Part shown: piece after piece, positions 49,999 through 58,299 of the stretch
How the letters are laid out: each line of letters begins with the position of its first letter
Position numbering within the stretch: the first letter of the stretch is position 1
NCBI GenBank assembly: GCA_965199135.1
Contig: OZ240685.1
Coordinates: 1,240,001 to 1,304,000, forward strand
Reading direction: 5' to 3'
Origin: EB88 sp965199135
GTDB lineage: Bacteria > Acidobacteriota > Terriglobia > Terriglobales > Acidobacteriaceae
DNA: 64,000 nucleotides
Notes under the pieces: generated by a model
The model's database searches: none
What the model was told of the DNA's origin: nothing
The model's input: only the letters and a program-made list of their open reading frames with translations
Translations under genes and position numbers: made by a program

Positions 49999-50154
49999 AT
50001 TATAGGTTCAACCGGCTTGACCGAACATACCTGCTTTGCAGGCCAGTCTTGCTGTTCGGATGCTAGCGGCAGCCTGCGTGCTTTGCAAGTGCTGCTTGAA
50101 TCCGAAGTAAGCACTTTTCATCAGACGCTCACCAAGCCGGGAAAGATGCAAGCT
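49999..50154 (-). other. Region between zapA and the 6S RNA, with its promoter
   Basis: Holds TATAAT (50004 to 49999 on the minus strand) as the -10 box for the 6S candidate; no good -35 hexamer was found. The remaining 150 bp carry no gene or repeat that I can recognise, apart from CCTGCTTTGCAGG, a short inverted repeat near 50030-50042. Confidence 0.45.
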
Positions 50155-50499
50155 CTAGCCAAGCCTGCGCTGCTCCACCAGCTCGTCGCTTTCGAGCACC
50201 TCGTCCATGAGGCCAGCCAAGCTGTGGGCGCGACTGCGCTTGCGCTCTTCGGCACCGGAGAGCTCGTCCAGGCACGATCGGGTTTGCGTCAGCTCGTCGG
50301 CGATGTTGATCGCGGCCAACACTGCGACGCGCAACGAGTCGACGGTTGTGCCATGAGCGGCGACGGCGCGCATTTTGTTGTCAACTACCGCTGCCAGCCG
50401 TTCGATATAGGCGGCATTTTGCCCGCGGAGGTGGTACATCTGGTCGTAGATCGAGACCGTGACGAAGTCGCTGTCAGCTCTGTTGGGGGGTACGCTCAT
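50155..50499 (-). CDS. zapA: Cell division protein ZapA
   Basis: FtsZ-ring stabiliser of 114 aa from the ATG at 50499, which is preceded by AGGA. FVTVSIYDQMYHLRGQNAAY is the family's N-terminal strand-turn region, YIERLAAVVDNKMRAVAAHG follows, and RVAVLAAINIADELTQTRSC leads into the coiled coil. It lies 53 nt downstream of a ZapB-like coiled-coil gene in the same direction, and just upstream of the 6S RNA candidate. Confidence 0.93.
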   Translation of the reverse strand: MSVPPNRADSDFVTVSIYDQMYHLRGQNAAYIERLAAVVDNKMRAVAAHGTTVDSLRVAVLAAINIADELTQTRSCLDELSGAEERKRSRAHSLAGLMDEVLESDELVEQRRLG

Positions 50500-50552
50500 C
50501 AGATCCTGTGCTTCCCGTGAAATGGCTGGCGAAGCCTCGCCAGCGGAGCCCA

Positions 50553-50831
50553 TCAACCAAGGTCGTCCAGCTGTTTCAGCAGCCGCTCCACGCGGCCCCG
50601 CACCTGGTCGCGCTCGCGACCGAGCGTTTTCAGCTCGTCCTGTGTACGTTCCAGATGAGAGCCCTGTTCGTCCAGAAGCTGTTGCAGCGTCGCGGCTGTT
50701 TCCTCTGCGCGCTGCCGTTCGCGGCGCTCCACGCGGACCAGCTCTACCATGCGCATCACGCGTTCTTCGAGAGCGCTGAAGTCATCTACCTGGCTGTGTT
50801 CGTCGACGTGCACCTGGGGCGCTGTGGACAT
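50553..50831 (-). CDS. ZapB-like coiled-coil protein
   Basis: Predicted 92 aa, nearly all heptad-like from residue 18 on: FSALEERVMRMVELVRVERR, then ERQRAEETAATLQQLLDEQG and RTQDELKTLGRERDQVRGRV. There is no membrane span or cysteine. Position just before zapA suggests a division-ring factor such as ZapB. Coiled coils are hard to assign by sequence, so the name rests on context. Confidence 0.75.
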   Translation of the reverse strand: MSTAPQVHVDEHSQVDDFSALEERVMRMVELVRVERRERQRAEETAATLQQLLDEQGSHLERTQDELKTLGRERDQVRGRVERLLKQLDDLG

Positions 50832-51047
50832 AGAAAAAAAGATCTCCAGCCGAAAGTATAGCGCGCGTCAAGAGGCAGAAATGCAGGCGTACCTCCCTGT
50901 CCACTCCCTCGCGTCGGAGCGGCTTCTCGTACTTCGCCGGGCCGCTTCCACGCTCGGTCATTGGAGCCGCGCCGAGCTGGTGCGCGCCTAGCGTCCCCTG
51001 AGACGGATCTCTTCACTGCGTCAGCGATCGCCACAGCGTTCGGGCCT

Positions 51048-51794
51048 TCAGGGTTTTTGTGGCGGCCGGTCGTCCACGATGGTGAAGTCTGCCGGCACCT
51101 GCCAGAGTGCAGGATCCGGCTCATCGCGCGAGAGGTGCGTGACGGTGAAGCACTGCTCGCCAGAGCGTGGATCGTCGCGTGTGGACTTGAGATTGATGCC
51201 CAGCGCCGGGCTGTACCAGAAGGTACGCGCAATCGTGACGGGCTTGCTGTTGCCGAAGGCTCCGGCCGCAATCACCGTGGTGCTCTCGGTTCCCTGTACC
51301 TCCACACCGTCCATCATGTCTTTTCCCAGCGGTTTCCGGTGCTCCACTGCCTGCCGATAGGTGGTGGTGCCGGCCTCTGTGTCAGGCTGCGCGGCAGGCT
51401 CTGGTGTGTACGGAATGATGTGGCACTGGCGGGTCGCGAGGAAGCAGTTGATCACGGTATGCTGCGCCGGATCGGCGAACTGCAGCACATTCGGGCCGTC
51501 AGAGAGCTTCATGCCTTTGGGCGTGAGCAGCACGCGCTCCTGGAAGATGCGGCCATTGCGGTCGCGCGCGATGCGTCGCTGGTTGACGAGCGTGACCGTG
51601 TTGCCATCTGTCCCGAGTGGTTTCACCCACTCCGTGGCCAGGGTCAGCGTGAACGGAGCGTCGGTCGTTGCGGGGATGAAGATGCTTTCGAGCACCTCCC
51701 TGGTTCCGCCGTCGGCAGGCGTTGTCTGGGCAACAAGGGGGCTGCGGCTGCAGGCTGCAAGGAGGAAAACGCCGATCCGCCACATGGGTCGCAT
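51048..51794 (-). CDS. Hypothetical exported protein
   Basis: Predicted 248 aa from the ATG at 51794, which follows GAGG; alternatives are 51785 and 51839. The N-terminus MRPMWRIGVFLLAACSRSPL is a signal peptide with a lipoprotein-like cysteine. The mature part is beta-rich with PFTLTLATEWVKPLGTDGNT, ARDRNGRIFQERVLLTPKG, VINCFLATRQCHIIPYTPEP and a C-terminal GEQCFTVTHLSRDEPDPALW. Such sequences are frequent in acidobacteria, with no known function. It is divergent from gyrA. Confidence 0.8.
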   Translation of the reverse strand: MRPMWRIGVFLLAACSRSPLVAQTTPADGGTREVLESIFIPATTDAPFTLTLATEWVKPLGTDGNTVTLVNQRRIARDRNGRIFQERVLLTPKGMKLSDGPNVLQFADPAQHTVINCFLATRQCHIIPYTPEPAAQPDTEAGTTTYRQAVEHRKPLGKDMMDGVEVQGTESTTVIAAGAFGNSKPVTIARTFWYSPALGINLKSTRDDPRSGEQCFTVTHLSRDEPDPALWQVPADFTIVDDRPPQKP

Positions 51795-51958
51795 GAGGCC
51801 TCGATTCTTCAAACGGGAGGTGGGAACGAGGGCGACCAAAGTATGCCATAAGTGCTGGCCAGAGAGCTACTTTCCGGGCCCCGGTCGGTTAAAATGAGGC
51901 TAGCGTTCATCGCCCGAAACTCCCGCAAAGGTGCCTCGCGCGGAACGCGACCTACCCT

Positions 51959-54640
51959 ATGGCAGACGAAGACATCCCACAGCTCCCACTCTCGGACGGC
52001 GACGGCGGCAACGGCGGCGACCCACCTACAGGAATCAACGCACCAGGCGCGCCTGGTGCAGCCTCGCTGATCTCGATCAACCTGGAAGAAGAGATGCGGC
52101 GTTCGTATCTCGATTACTCCATGTCGGTCATCATCGGGCGTGCGCTGCCCGAGGTGCGCGACGGCCTCAAGCCGGTTCATCGGCGCATCCTGTACACCCT
52201 GCACGAGATGGGGCTGCAGTACAACAAGAAGTACACCAAGTGCGCGAAGGTTGTGGGCCAGGCGATGGGACAGTACCACCCCCATGGCGACTCGGCCATC
52301 TACGACACCCTGGTGCGTCTCGCGCAGCCCTTTTCCCTGCGCTATCCACTCGTCGATGGCCAGGGGAACTTCGGCTCGGTCGATGGCGACCCGCCGGCAG
52401 CAATGCGGTACACCGAAGCCCGCATGATGCGCATCACGAGCGAGATGCTTGCAGACATCGACATGGAGACGGTGGACTTCACGCCGAACTACGACGAGTC
52501 GACCTTCGAGCCGGTGGTGCTGCCTGCGAAGATTCCGAATCTGATCGTCAATGGTTCGAACGGGATCGCAGTCGGCATGGCAACGAATATCCCGCCGCAC
52601 AATCTCACCGAGGTTCTGAACGCGACGATCGCGCTCGTCAAGAATCCGCATGGTGGGCTCGCAGAAGTGCTCGAGCATGTGCAGGGGCCGGACTTCCCGA
52701 CCGGTGGCTTTATCTATGGCAAGAGCGGCATCGCGAACGCCTACCGCACCGGCCGTGGCCGCTTCCTCATGCGCGCCAAGGTGGGCATGGAGAATATCTC
52801 TGGTGGGCGGCAGGCGATCGTCATCACGGAGATCCCGTACCAGGTGAACAAGTCGAAGCTGATCGAGCGTGTGGCCGAACTCGTTCACGAGAAAGTCATC
52901 GACGATATCAGCGACGTGCGTGACGAAAGCGATCGCGATGGCATGCGGATCGTCATCGAGCTGAAGCGCGGGGTCGAGTCGCAGATCGTGCTGAACCAGC
53001 TCTACAAGCACACGCAGATGCAGGAAAGCTTCTCGATGATCTTTCTCGCGGTGGTCAACGGCCAGCCGCGCGAGCTTCCGCTTAACGAGGCGATCGAGCA
53101 CTTCATCGAGCATCGTGTCGACGTGGTGCGTCGCCGCACTGCATTTCTCCTGCGCAAGGCGCGTGAGCGCGAGCACATCCTGCTCGGCTACCAGATTGCG
53201 CTCGATCATCTCGACAACGTCATTCGGATCATCCGTGGCAGCAGCTCCCGTGCGGATGCGCGCGAGAACCTGTTCCAGTTCTTCTCGGGCCGCACCATCA
53301 CGGTGCGCGGCAATGCCTTCGAAGGCGTCACCCTGGATCCTGCGAAGTACCTGAGCGACGGCGTCACGATCCTGCCGGCAACGCTCGTGTTGAGCTACCG
53401 GCAGATCGACGCAATCCTCGAACTGCAGCTCTATCGCCTCACGCAGATTTCAATCGACGAGCTCCTGCGCGAGCTCGGCGAGGTCCGCGGAAATATTGCA
53501 GAGTACGAGTCAATACTCGCGAGCGAGCCCAAGCTGCGCGCGGTCATCGTCAAGGAGCTCGAGGCCGTTCGCGAGCAGTATGGCGATGCACGTCGCACGC
53601 ACATCCTTGATGAGACAGCAGAGCTGCAGCTCGAAGACCTGATCGCCGATGAGCAGGTCGCGGTGACGGTCTCGCACTCGCAGTACCTGAAGCGGACGCC
53701 GATCTCGATCTATCGTCAGCAGCGCCGTGGCGGCACTGGCCGCATCGGCATGAAGACGCGCGATGAAGATTTTGTGCAGCAGCTCATCGTCAACTCCACG
53801 CACGCGTTCCTGCTCTGCTTCACCAACACCGGCCGCGTGTACTGGCTCAAGGTCTACGAGATTCCGGATGTTGGTGCAGCCGGCAAGGGCAAGTCCATGG
53901 CAAGCCTCCTGAATCTGCAGCCTGGCGAGCAGGTGCGCAATGTACTCGCCGTGCGCAACCTCGAAGAGGAAGGCAAGTTCATCTTCTTCGCGACACGCAA
54001 GGGTACGGTGAAGAAGACGCCGCTCAAGGATTTCTGCAATGTTCAGTCGCGTGGCATCATCGCGATCGGCATAGACGATGACGATGAGCTGATCGGTGTC
54101 AGTATCACCGACGGCAAGCAGATCATCTTCCTCGCAACGCACGAAGGGCTCGCGATTCGCTTCGGCGAAGAGAATGTCCGCTCAATGGGCCGACCGGCCT
54201 ATGGCGTGCGCGGTATCGACCTGCAGAAGAAGGACTACGTCGTCGGCCTCGCCGTCACGCCTGCCGAGCGGACCACCGAGGAGAATGGCAGCCAGACTCC
54301 CTCGTTGATTCTCACCGTTACCTCGAACGGTTTTGGCAAGCGCACTGACGTCGATGCCTATCGCCTGCAGACACGTGGCGGCAAGGGTGTAATCAACCTG
54401 AAGACCAGTACGAAAAATGGCACGGTCAATGCAATTCAGCTCGTCGATGAGTCGAGCGAGCTGATGGTGATCTCGCAGTACGGAAAGATCATTCGCATCG
54501 ACACCAAGACCATTCGCGCTGCTGGCCGTTCCACCCAGGGCGTCAAGCTCCTGAACCTGGACCCCGAGGACAAGGTTGCAGCCGCTGTCGTGATCCCGCC
54601 AGAGGAGCTCAAGGAACTGCCACCAACACTGTTGCAGTAA
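51959..54640 (+). CDS. gyrA: DNA gyrase subunit A
   Basis: Breakage-reunion subunit of gyrase, 893 aa. VIIGRALPEVRDGLKPVHRR starts the domain; QYHPHGDSAIYDTLVRLAQP is the quinolone-determining region with wild-type-like Ser and Asp at the positions equivalent to Escherichia coli 83 and 87; AAMRYTEARM holds the catalytic tyrosine. The C-terminal beta-pinwheel contains the GyrA box QRRGGTG, which marks gyrase rather than topoisomerase IV. A 40-residue acidic/Gly-rich N-terminus is slightly long. gyrB is not in the window. A terminator follows. Confidence 0.97.
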   Translation: MADEDIPQLPLSDGDGGNGGDPPTGINAPGAPGAASLISINLEEEMRRSYLDYSMSVIIGRALPEVRDGLKPVHRRILYTLHEMGLQYNKKYTKCAKVVGQAMGQYHPHGDSAIYDTLVRLAQPFSLRYPLVDGQGNFGSVDGDPPAAMRYTEARMMRITSEMLADIDMETVDFTPNYDESTFEPVVLPAKIPNLIVNGSNGIAVGMATNIPPHNLTEVLNATIALVKNPHGGLAEVLEHVQGPDFPTGGFIYGKSGIANAYRTGRGRFLMRAKVGMENISGGRQAIVITEIPYQVNKSKLIERVAELVHEKVIDDISDVRDESDRDGMRIVIELKRGVESQIVLNQLYKHTQMQESFSMIFLAVVNGQPRELPLNEAIEHFIEHRVDVVRRRTAFLLRKAREREHILLGYQIALDHLDNVIRIIRGSSSRADARENLFQFFSGRTITVRGNAFEGVTLDPAKYLSDGVTILPATLVLSYRQIDAILELQLYRLTQISIDELLRELGEVRGNIAEYESILASEPKLRAVIVKELEAVREQYGDARRTHILDETAELQLEDLIADEQVAVTVSHSQYLKRTPISIYRQQRRGGTGRIGMKTRDEDFVQQLIVNSTHAFLLCFTNTGRVYWLKVYEIPDVGAAGKGKSMASLLNLQPGEQVRNVLAVRNLEEEGKFIFFATRKGTVKKTPLKDFCNVQSRGIIAIGIDDDDELIGVSITDGKQIIFLATHEGLAIRFGEENVRSMGRPAYGVRGIDLQKKDYVVGLAVTPAERTTEENGSQTPSLILTVTSNGFGKRTDVDAYRLQTRGGKGVINLKTSTKNGTVNAIQLVDESSELMVISQYGKIIRIDTKTIRAAGRSTQGVKLLNLDPEDKVAAAVVIPPEELKELPPTLLQ

Positions 54641-54657
54641 CCCCGGTGCAGGTCGGA

Positions 54658-54690
54658 AAAGGGGCGCAGCTGCGGCTGCGCCCCTTTCTG
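54658..54690 (+). terminator. Rho-independent terminator after gyrA
   Basis: AAAGGGGCGCAG (54658-54669), loop CTGCGG, CTGCGCCCCTTT (54676-54687), then CTG. Perfect 12-bp stem 17 nt after gyrA. Confidence 0.88.
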
Positions 54691-54814
54691 TGCCTGCATG
54701 TTGCATCTGCCGCCCGGCGGGCGGCTGAGCGGATGAAAGGGAAGGGAAGCGCTGCTTTCGCTGCTGTGCATCGAAGTGAGCAGGAAGTAACTTCCGACAG
54801 ACAAGGAGCAGCGT

Positions 54815-55612
54815 ATGACAGCGAAGGGATTGGCGCTTGTGACCGGGGCATCCAGTGGTATTGGCTACCACATGGCACAGCAGCTCGCAGAAGACGGCTA
54901 TGACCTCATCATCGCGGGGGAAGAACAGGATCGCACCGCGAAGGCCGAGGCCGACTTCAAGCAGTTCGGCGGCAGGGTAACTGCGGTCGTGGGGGATCTT
55001 TCACAGTTCGACGAAGTCGAGAAGCTGTGGCGCACGGCGGAAGCAGCAGGGCAACCAGTGGATGTAGCCTGCCTCAATGCAGGCCTCGGGGTCGGCGGTA
55101 AGTTCACCGAAACCTCGCTCAGCCAGGAGCTCGAAATTGTCGGGGTGAACTGTGCATCCACCGTGCAGCTGGCAAAGTACGTCACGCAGCAGATGGTTCC
55201 GCGTGGAGCCGGACGCATCCTCTTCACTGCTTCAATCGTCAGCGAAATGGTCGCGCCCGGGGAGTCAGTGTACGGTGCGTCCAAGGCGTTCGTGCTGATG
55301 TTCGCAAAGAACCTGCGGCATGAACTGAAGCACACCGGCGTGACGATCACGGCCCTCCAGCCAGGTCCGGTGGATACGGACTTCTTCAACGCAGCTGGTG
55401 CCGGCGACACCAAGGTGGGTGCCGAGGGCAAGGAAGAAAACAAGCCGGATGAAGTCGCGCGCCAGGGCTTGAAGGCATTATTCGCCGGCGCAGAGCATGT
55501 GTACTCTTCTTCACTCAAGACCAAGCTCGAAGGCGCGATCATGGGTGTCGTTCCCGAGGCTCTGCAGTCCGCGATGCACAAGAGCATGATGGAGCCTGCG
55601 GACAAGAAGTAA
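54815..55612 (+). CDS. Short-chain dehydrogenase/reductase
   Basis: Classical SDR of 265 aa. The cofactor loop is LVTGASSGIGYHMAQQL (TGxxxGIG), CLNAGLGVGG gives the NAG motif, and the catalytic triad residues lie in ILFTASIVSEMVAPGESVYGASKAF split as S, then YGASK. The cofactor and substrate are not evident. AAGGAGC lies 6-13 nt before the ATG. It is monocistronic between gyrA and the YIP1-family gene. Confidence 0.93.
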   Translation: MTAKGLALVTGASSGIGYHMAQQLAEDGYDLIIAGEEQDRTAKAEADFKQFGGRVTAVVGDLSQFDEVEKLWRTAEAAGQPVDVACLNAGLGVGGKFTETSLSQELEIVGVNCASTVQLAKYVTQQMVPRGAGRILFTASIVSEMVAPGESVYGASKAFVLMFAKNLRHELKHTGVTITALQPGPVDTDFFNAAGAGDTKVGAEGKEENKPDEVARQGLKALFAGAEHVYSSSLKTKLEGAIMGVVPEALQSAMHKSMMEPADKK

Positions 55613-55725
55613 CGGCGAGCCAGTAACAGGCAGCGGCGTCGGACGATGTCGCTGCTTTTTTCTGGTCTCCACGCAGCACGCGCGCTACACTCCTCCGCAG
55701 AAGCCGGTTCCCTTCTGGAGTAGCC

Positions 55726-56490
55726 ATGATTGCTGCAGTGGACGCACCGCTGAGCCCGGACGCACTTCCTTCCGCGGCTCCTTCTCCGCTCCACCGCGTC
55801 ATCTACACCTTCACCGCGCCCTCCAAGGCTTTTAGCAATCTCGGCGCAGGCCGCAGTTGGTGGCTGCCCTTCTTACTCAGCCTGCTGATCGGGTATGGAT
55901 TTATCGCAACCATCCAAACCAGACTTGGATGGGATACTGTCGCGCGAAATAACCTGGCGCAATCGCCGAAGCAACAGGCTCGGCTTGAACAGGCACCTGT
56001 TGCGCAGCAGGAGCAGCAGATCGCGATGATTGCGCGCATCACGCGAACCATCGCCTATGTCACACCGGTCATTGCTCCGCTGATCGTCGGCGCCATCGTG
56101 GCCGGGGTTCTGCTCTCCTCGTTCAACTTCCTCCTGGGCGGTCACGCGCGATTCGGTCCGCTGTTTGCGGTCTACTTCTTCTCGTCGCTGCCCTTGACGC
56201 TTCGAACGCTCCTGGTGATCGGGACCCTGTTGACGGGCATCAACACGGACGCGTTCCAGATCAACAATGCGGTCGGCAGCAATCCCGCGTTCTATCTCGG
56301 CCCGGGCACGCCGCACTGGATGAGTGCCTTGCTCAGCTGGTTTGACGTCTTCCTGATCTGGCAGCTGGTTCTGCTCACGATCGGTGGCGCCATCGTAGCG
56401 AAGGTCTCCCGCGGCAAAGCAGCGGGCGTGGTCTTTGGCCTCACCGCGTTGTGCGCCCTGATCGCCACCGGTGTCGCCATGGCTTCCTAG
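55726..56490 (+). CDS. YIP1-family membrane protein
   Basis: Predicted 254 aa. A 40-residue soluble N-terminus with VIYTFTAPSKAFSNLGAGRS, typical of the family's entry motif, precedes five membrane segments, among them WWLPFLLSLLIGYGFIATIQ, VIAPLIVGAIVAGVLLSSFN and the C-terminal GVVFGLTALCALIATGVAMA. Bacterial YIP1 proteins have no settled function. GGAG lies 7 nt before the ATG. It is convergent with fabF. Confidence 0.82.
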   Translation: MIAAVDAPLSPDALPSAAPSPLHRVIYTFTAPSKAFSNLGAGRSWWLPFLLSLLIGYGFIATIQTRLGWDTVARNNLAQSPKQQARLEQAPVAQQEQQIAMIARITRTIAYVTPVIAPLIVGAIVAGVLLSSFNFLLGGHARFGPLFAVYFFSSLPLTLRTLLVIGTLLTGINTDAFQINNAVGSNPAFYLGPGTPHWMSALLSWFDVFLIWQLVLLTIGGAIVAKVSRGKAAGVVFGLTALCALIATGVAMAS

Positions 56491-56500
56491 AACAAGAAAA

Positions 56501-56522
56501 AGCGGGAGCCGAAGCCCCCGCT
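56501..56522. terminator. Bidirectional terminator between YIP1-family gene and fabF
   Basis: AGCGGG (56501-56506) pairs with CCCGCT (56517-56522), with GAACAAGAAAAA before it and CGTTCTGTTTC after it. The A-rich left side and T-rich right side let it serve both convergent genes. Confidence 0.75.
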
Positions 56523-56541
56523 CGTTCTGTTTCAGAAAAGG

Positions 56542-57798
56542 CTATGCTGACCAGCGTTTGAAGATCAGAGAAGCATTGGTCCCACCGAAGCCGAACGAGT
56601 TCGACAGGGCGTACTCCATGTCTATCTTTTCGGCGCCATGCCGCACGTAATTCAGGGTGCAGCCTTCGTCGGGCTCCTGCAGGTTCGCAGTTGGCGGCGC
56701 CGTCTGGTTCATCAGCGCGTATACCGTAATGCCTGCCTCGAGTCCGCCCGCACCGCCCAGCAGGTGGCCGGTCATCGACTTGGTCGAGCTGACACGCAGC
56801 GTTTGGTTCTCGCCATGCTCGCCGAAGAGATTGCTGATGGCGCGGCTTTCACTGGCGTCACCGAGCGGGGTTCCCGTTGCGTGCGCGTTCAGGTAGGCAA
56901 TCTGCTCCGGTTGAAGGTCCGCGGAGCGCAGGGAAGCAGCCATTGCCCGGCGGCATCCATCCCCTTCCGGAGCCATGCCAGTGATGTGGAAGGCGTCGCC
57001 GCTCATGCCGTAGCCGACGATCTCTGCCAGGATGTTTGCGCCGCGCGCCTCGGCAAACTCAAGTGCTTCGAGAATCAGCACGCCGGCGCCCTCTCCGACG
57101 ACAAACCCGTCACGATCCTTGTCCCAGGGGCGGCACGCTGTCGCAGGGTCGTCATTGCGGGTCGAGAGTGCACGCATTGCCGCGAACCCGCCAACCGACA
57201 TCGGGGTGATCGCAGCCTCGGCGCCGCCGGCAATCATCACATCGGCGTCACCCCGTTCGATGATGCGGAAGGAGTCGCCGATCGAGTGTGCGCCGGAGGT
57301 GCAGGCCGTGGATGCAGTCTGGTTCGGGCCTTTGGCATTGTGGCGGATCGACACATGCCCGGCAGCGAGGTTCGCGATGGTCGCGGGGATAAAGAAGGGT
57401 GAGATCTTGCGCTGACCGCCCTGCATAAAGGCAGCGTGCTCGCGCTCGATAATGTCGAACCCACCGATGCCGGATCCGATGTGGACGCCGACCCGCTCTG
57501 AGATCGCATCAGTGATCTCAAGCCCGGAATTTGCAACTGCTTCTGCTGCCGCTGCGACGCCGAGGTGGATGAAGCGCGACATCTTGCGCGCCTCCTTCTT
57601 CTCGATGAAGGTCAACGGGTCAAAGGCTTTCACTTCGGCAGCGAAGGTCACAGAAAAGCCCGTGGTGTCGAACGCCTGGATGGGCGCGACACCGCTGCGG
57701 CCTGCTTCCAGGCTTTTCCAGACTTCGGGTGCGGTGTTACCAACAGCGCAGATCAGGCCGACGCCTGTAACGACGACTCTACGTGGCTTCCAGGGCAA
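56542..57798 (-). CDS. fabF: Beta-ketoacyl-ACP synthase II
   Basis: Condensing enzyme of fatty-acid elongation, 418 aa. RRVVVTGVGLICAVGNTAPE starts the thiolase fold; the active cysteine is in QTASTACTSGAHSIGDSFRI; the histidines are in YLNAHATGTPLGDASESRAI and STKSMTGHLLGGAGGLEAGI. NSFGFGGTNASLIFKRW ends the protein. TTG at 57798 is the start, with AGGTGG upstream; it is only 2 nt after acpP. Coupled with acpP as in most bacteria. Confidence 0.97.
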   Translation of the reverse strand: MPWKPRRVVVTGVGLICAVGNTAPEVWKSLEAGRSGVAPIQAFDTTGFSVTFAAEVKAFDPLTFIEKKEARKMSRFIHLGVAAAAEAVANSGLEITDAISERVGVHIGSGIGGFDIIEREHAAFMQGGQRKISPFFIPATIANLAAGHVSIRHNAKGPNQTASTACTSGAHSIGDSFRIIERGDADVMIAGGAEAAITPMSVGGFAAMRALSTRNDDPATACRPWDKDRDGFVVGEGAGVLILEALEFAEARGANILAEIVGYGMSGDAFHITGMAPEGDGCRRAMAASLRSADLQPEQIAYLNAHATGTPLGDASESRAISNLFGEHGENQTLRVSSTKSMTGHLLGGAGGLEAGITVYALMNQTAPPTANLQEPDEGCTLNYVRHGAEKIDMEYALSNSFGFGGTNASLIFKRWSA

Positions 57799-57800
57799 AC

Positions 57801-58046
57801 CTACTTGCCACCTTTCGCGTGCTTCTCGATGTACTCGGTCGCATCCTTCACGGTCTTGATCTTCTCGGCATCTTCATCCGGGATTTCCAGATCAAACGCT
57901 TCTTCGAACTGCATGACGAGCTCAACCACGTCGAGCGAATCAGCGCCCAGATCTTCCTGGAATGACGCGCTGGGCGTTACCTCTGCCTCATCTACCTGCA
58001 GTTGCTCAACAATGATCTGCTTTACCTTCTCTTCAACCGCCGCCAT
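57801..58046 (-). CDS. acpP: Acyl carrier protein
   Basis: Protein of 81 aa, from the ATG at 58046 with GAGGAG upstream. The 4'-phosphopantetheine attachment serine is in LGADSLDVVELVMQFEEAFD, the classic DSL motif. The acidic helices VEEKVKQIIVEQLQVDEAEV and IPDEDAEKIKTVKDATEYIE complete the fold. The ORF can be extended 21 codons upstream, which is not typical. Followed directly by fabF. Confidence 0.98.
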   Translation of the reverse strand: MAAVEEKVKQIIVEQLQVDEAEVTPSASFQEDLGADSLDVVELVMQFEEAFDLEIPDEDAEKIKTVKDATEYIEKHAKGGK

Positions 58047-58299
58047 GCCTGTCTCCTCGTCTGTCGTTCTGGATCCGTGTGTTTCTTGCGGAACACAAGT
58101 CGAAGGCATACCTCTGCCTGCCCCGAAATTTCAAGTCTACCGGCGGTGCAGTGCACTGTAAAGCCAGCTTCCGCTTACAGAATAGCCTGTCTGGTGATGG
58201 GGCCCTCGGGTGCCGTGCGTGGACGCGGCAATCCTCGCGTTCTTCAATGCTGGTCGAGGGCCCTCGCCTTTTCTTCGCCCCAGTGGCACACTTCTGTGT

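Noticed and set aside
52260..52440. Quinolone-resistance substitutions in gyrA
   Set aside because: The serine and aspartate equivalent to Escherichia coli positions 83 and 87 are both intact, so there is no resistance signature.
58255..58266. 12-bp palindrome CGAGGGCCCTCG before rmuC
   Set aside because: Very GC-rich and without a loop; in sequence of this composition it is likely by chance and no partner site was found.
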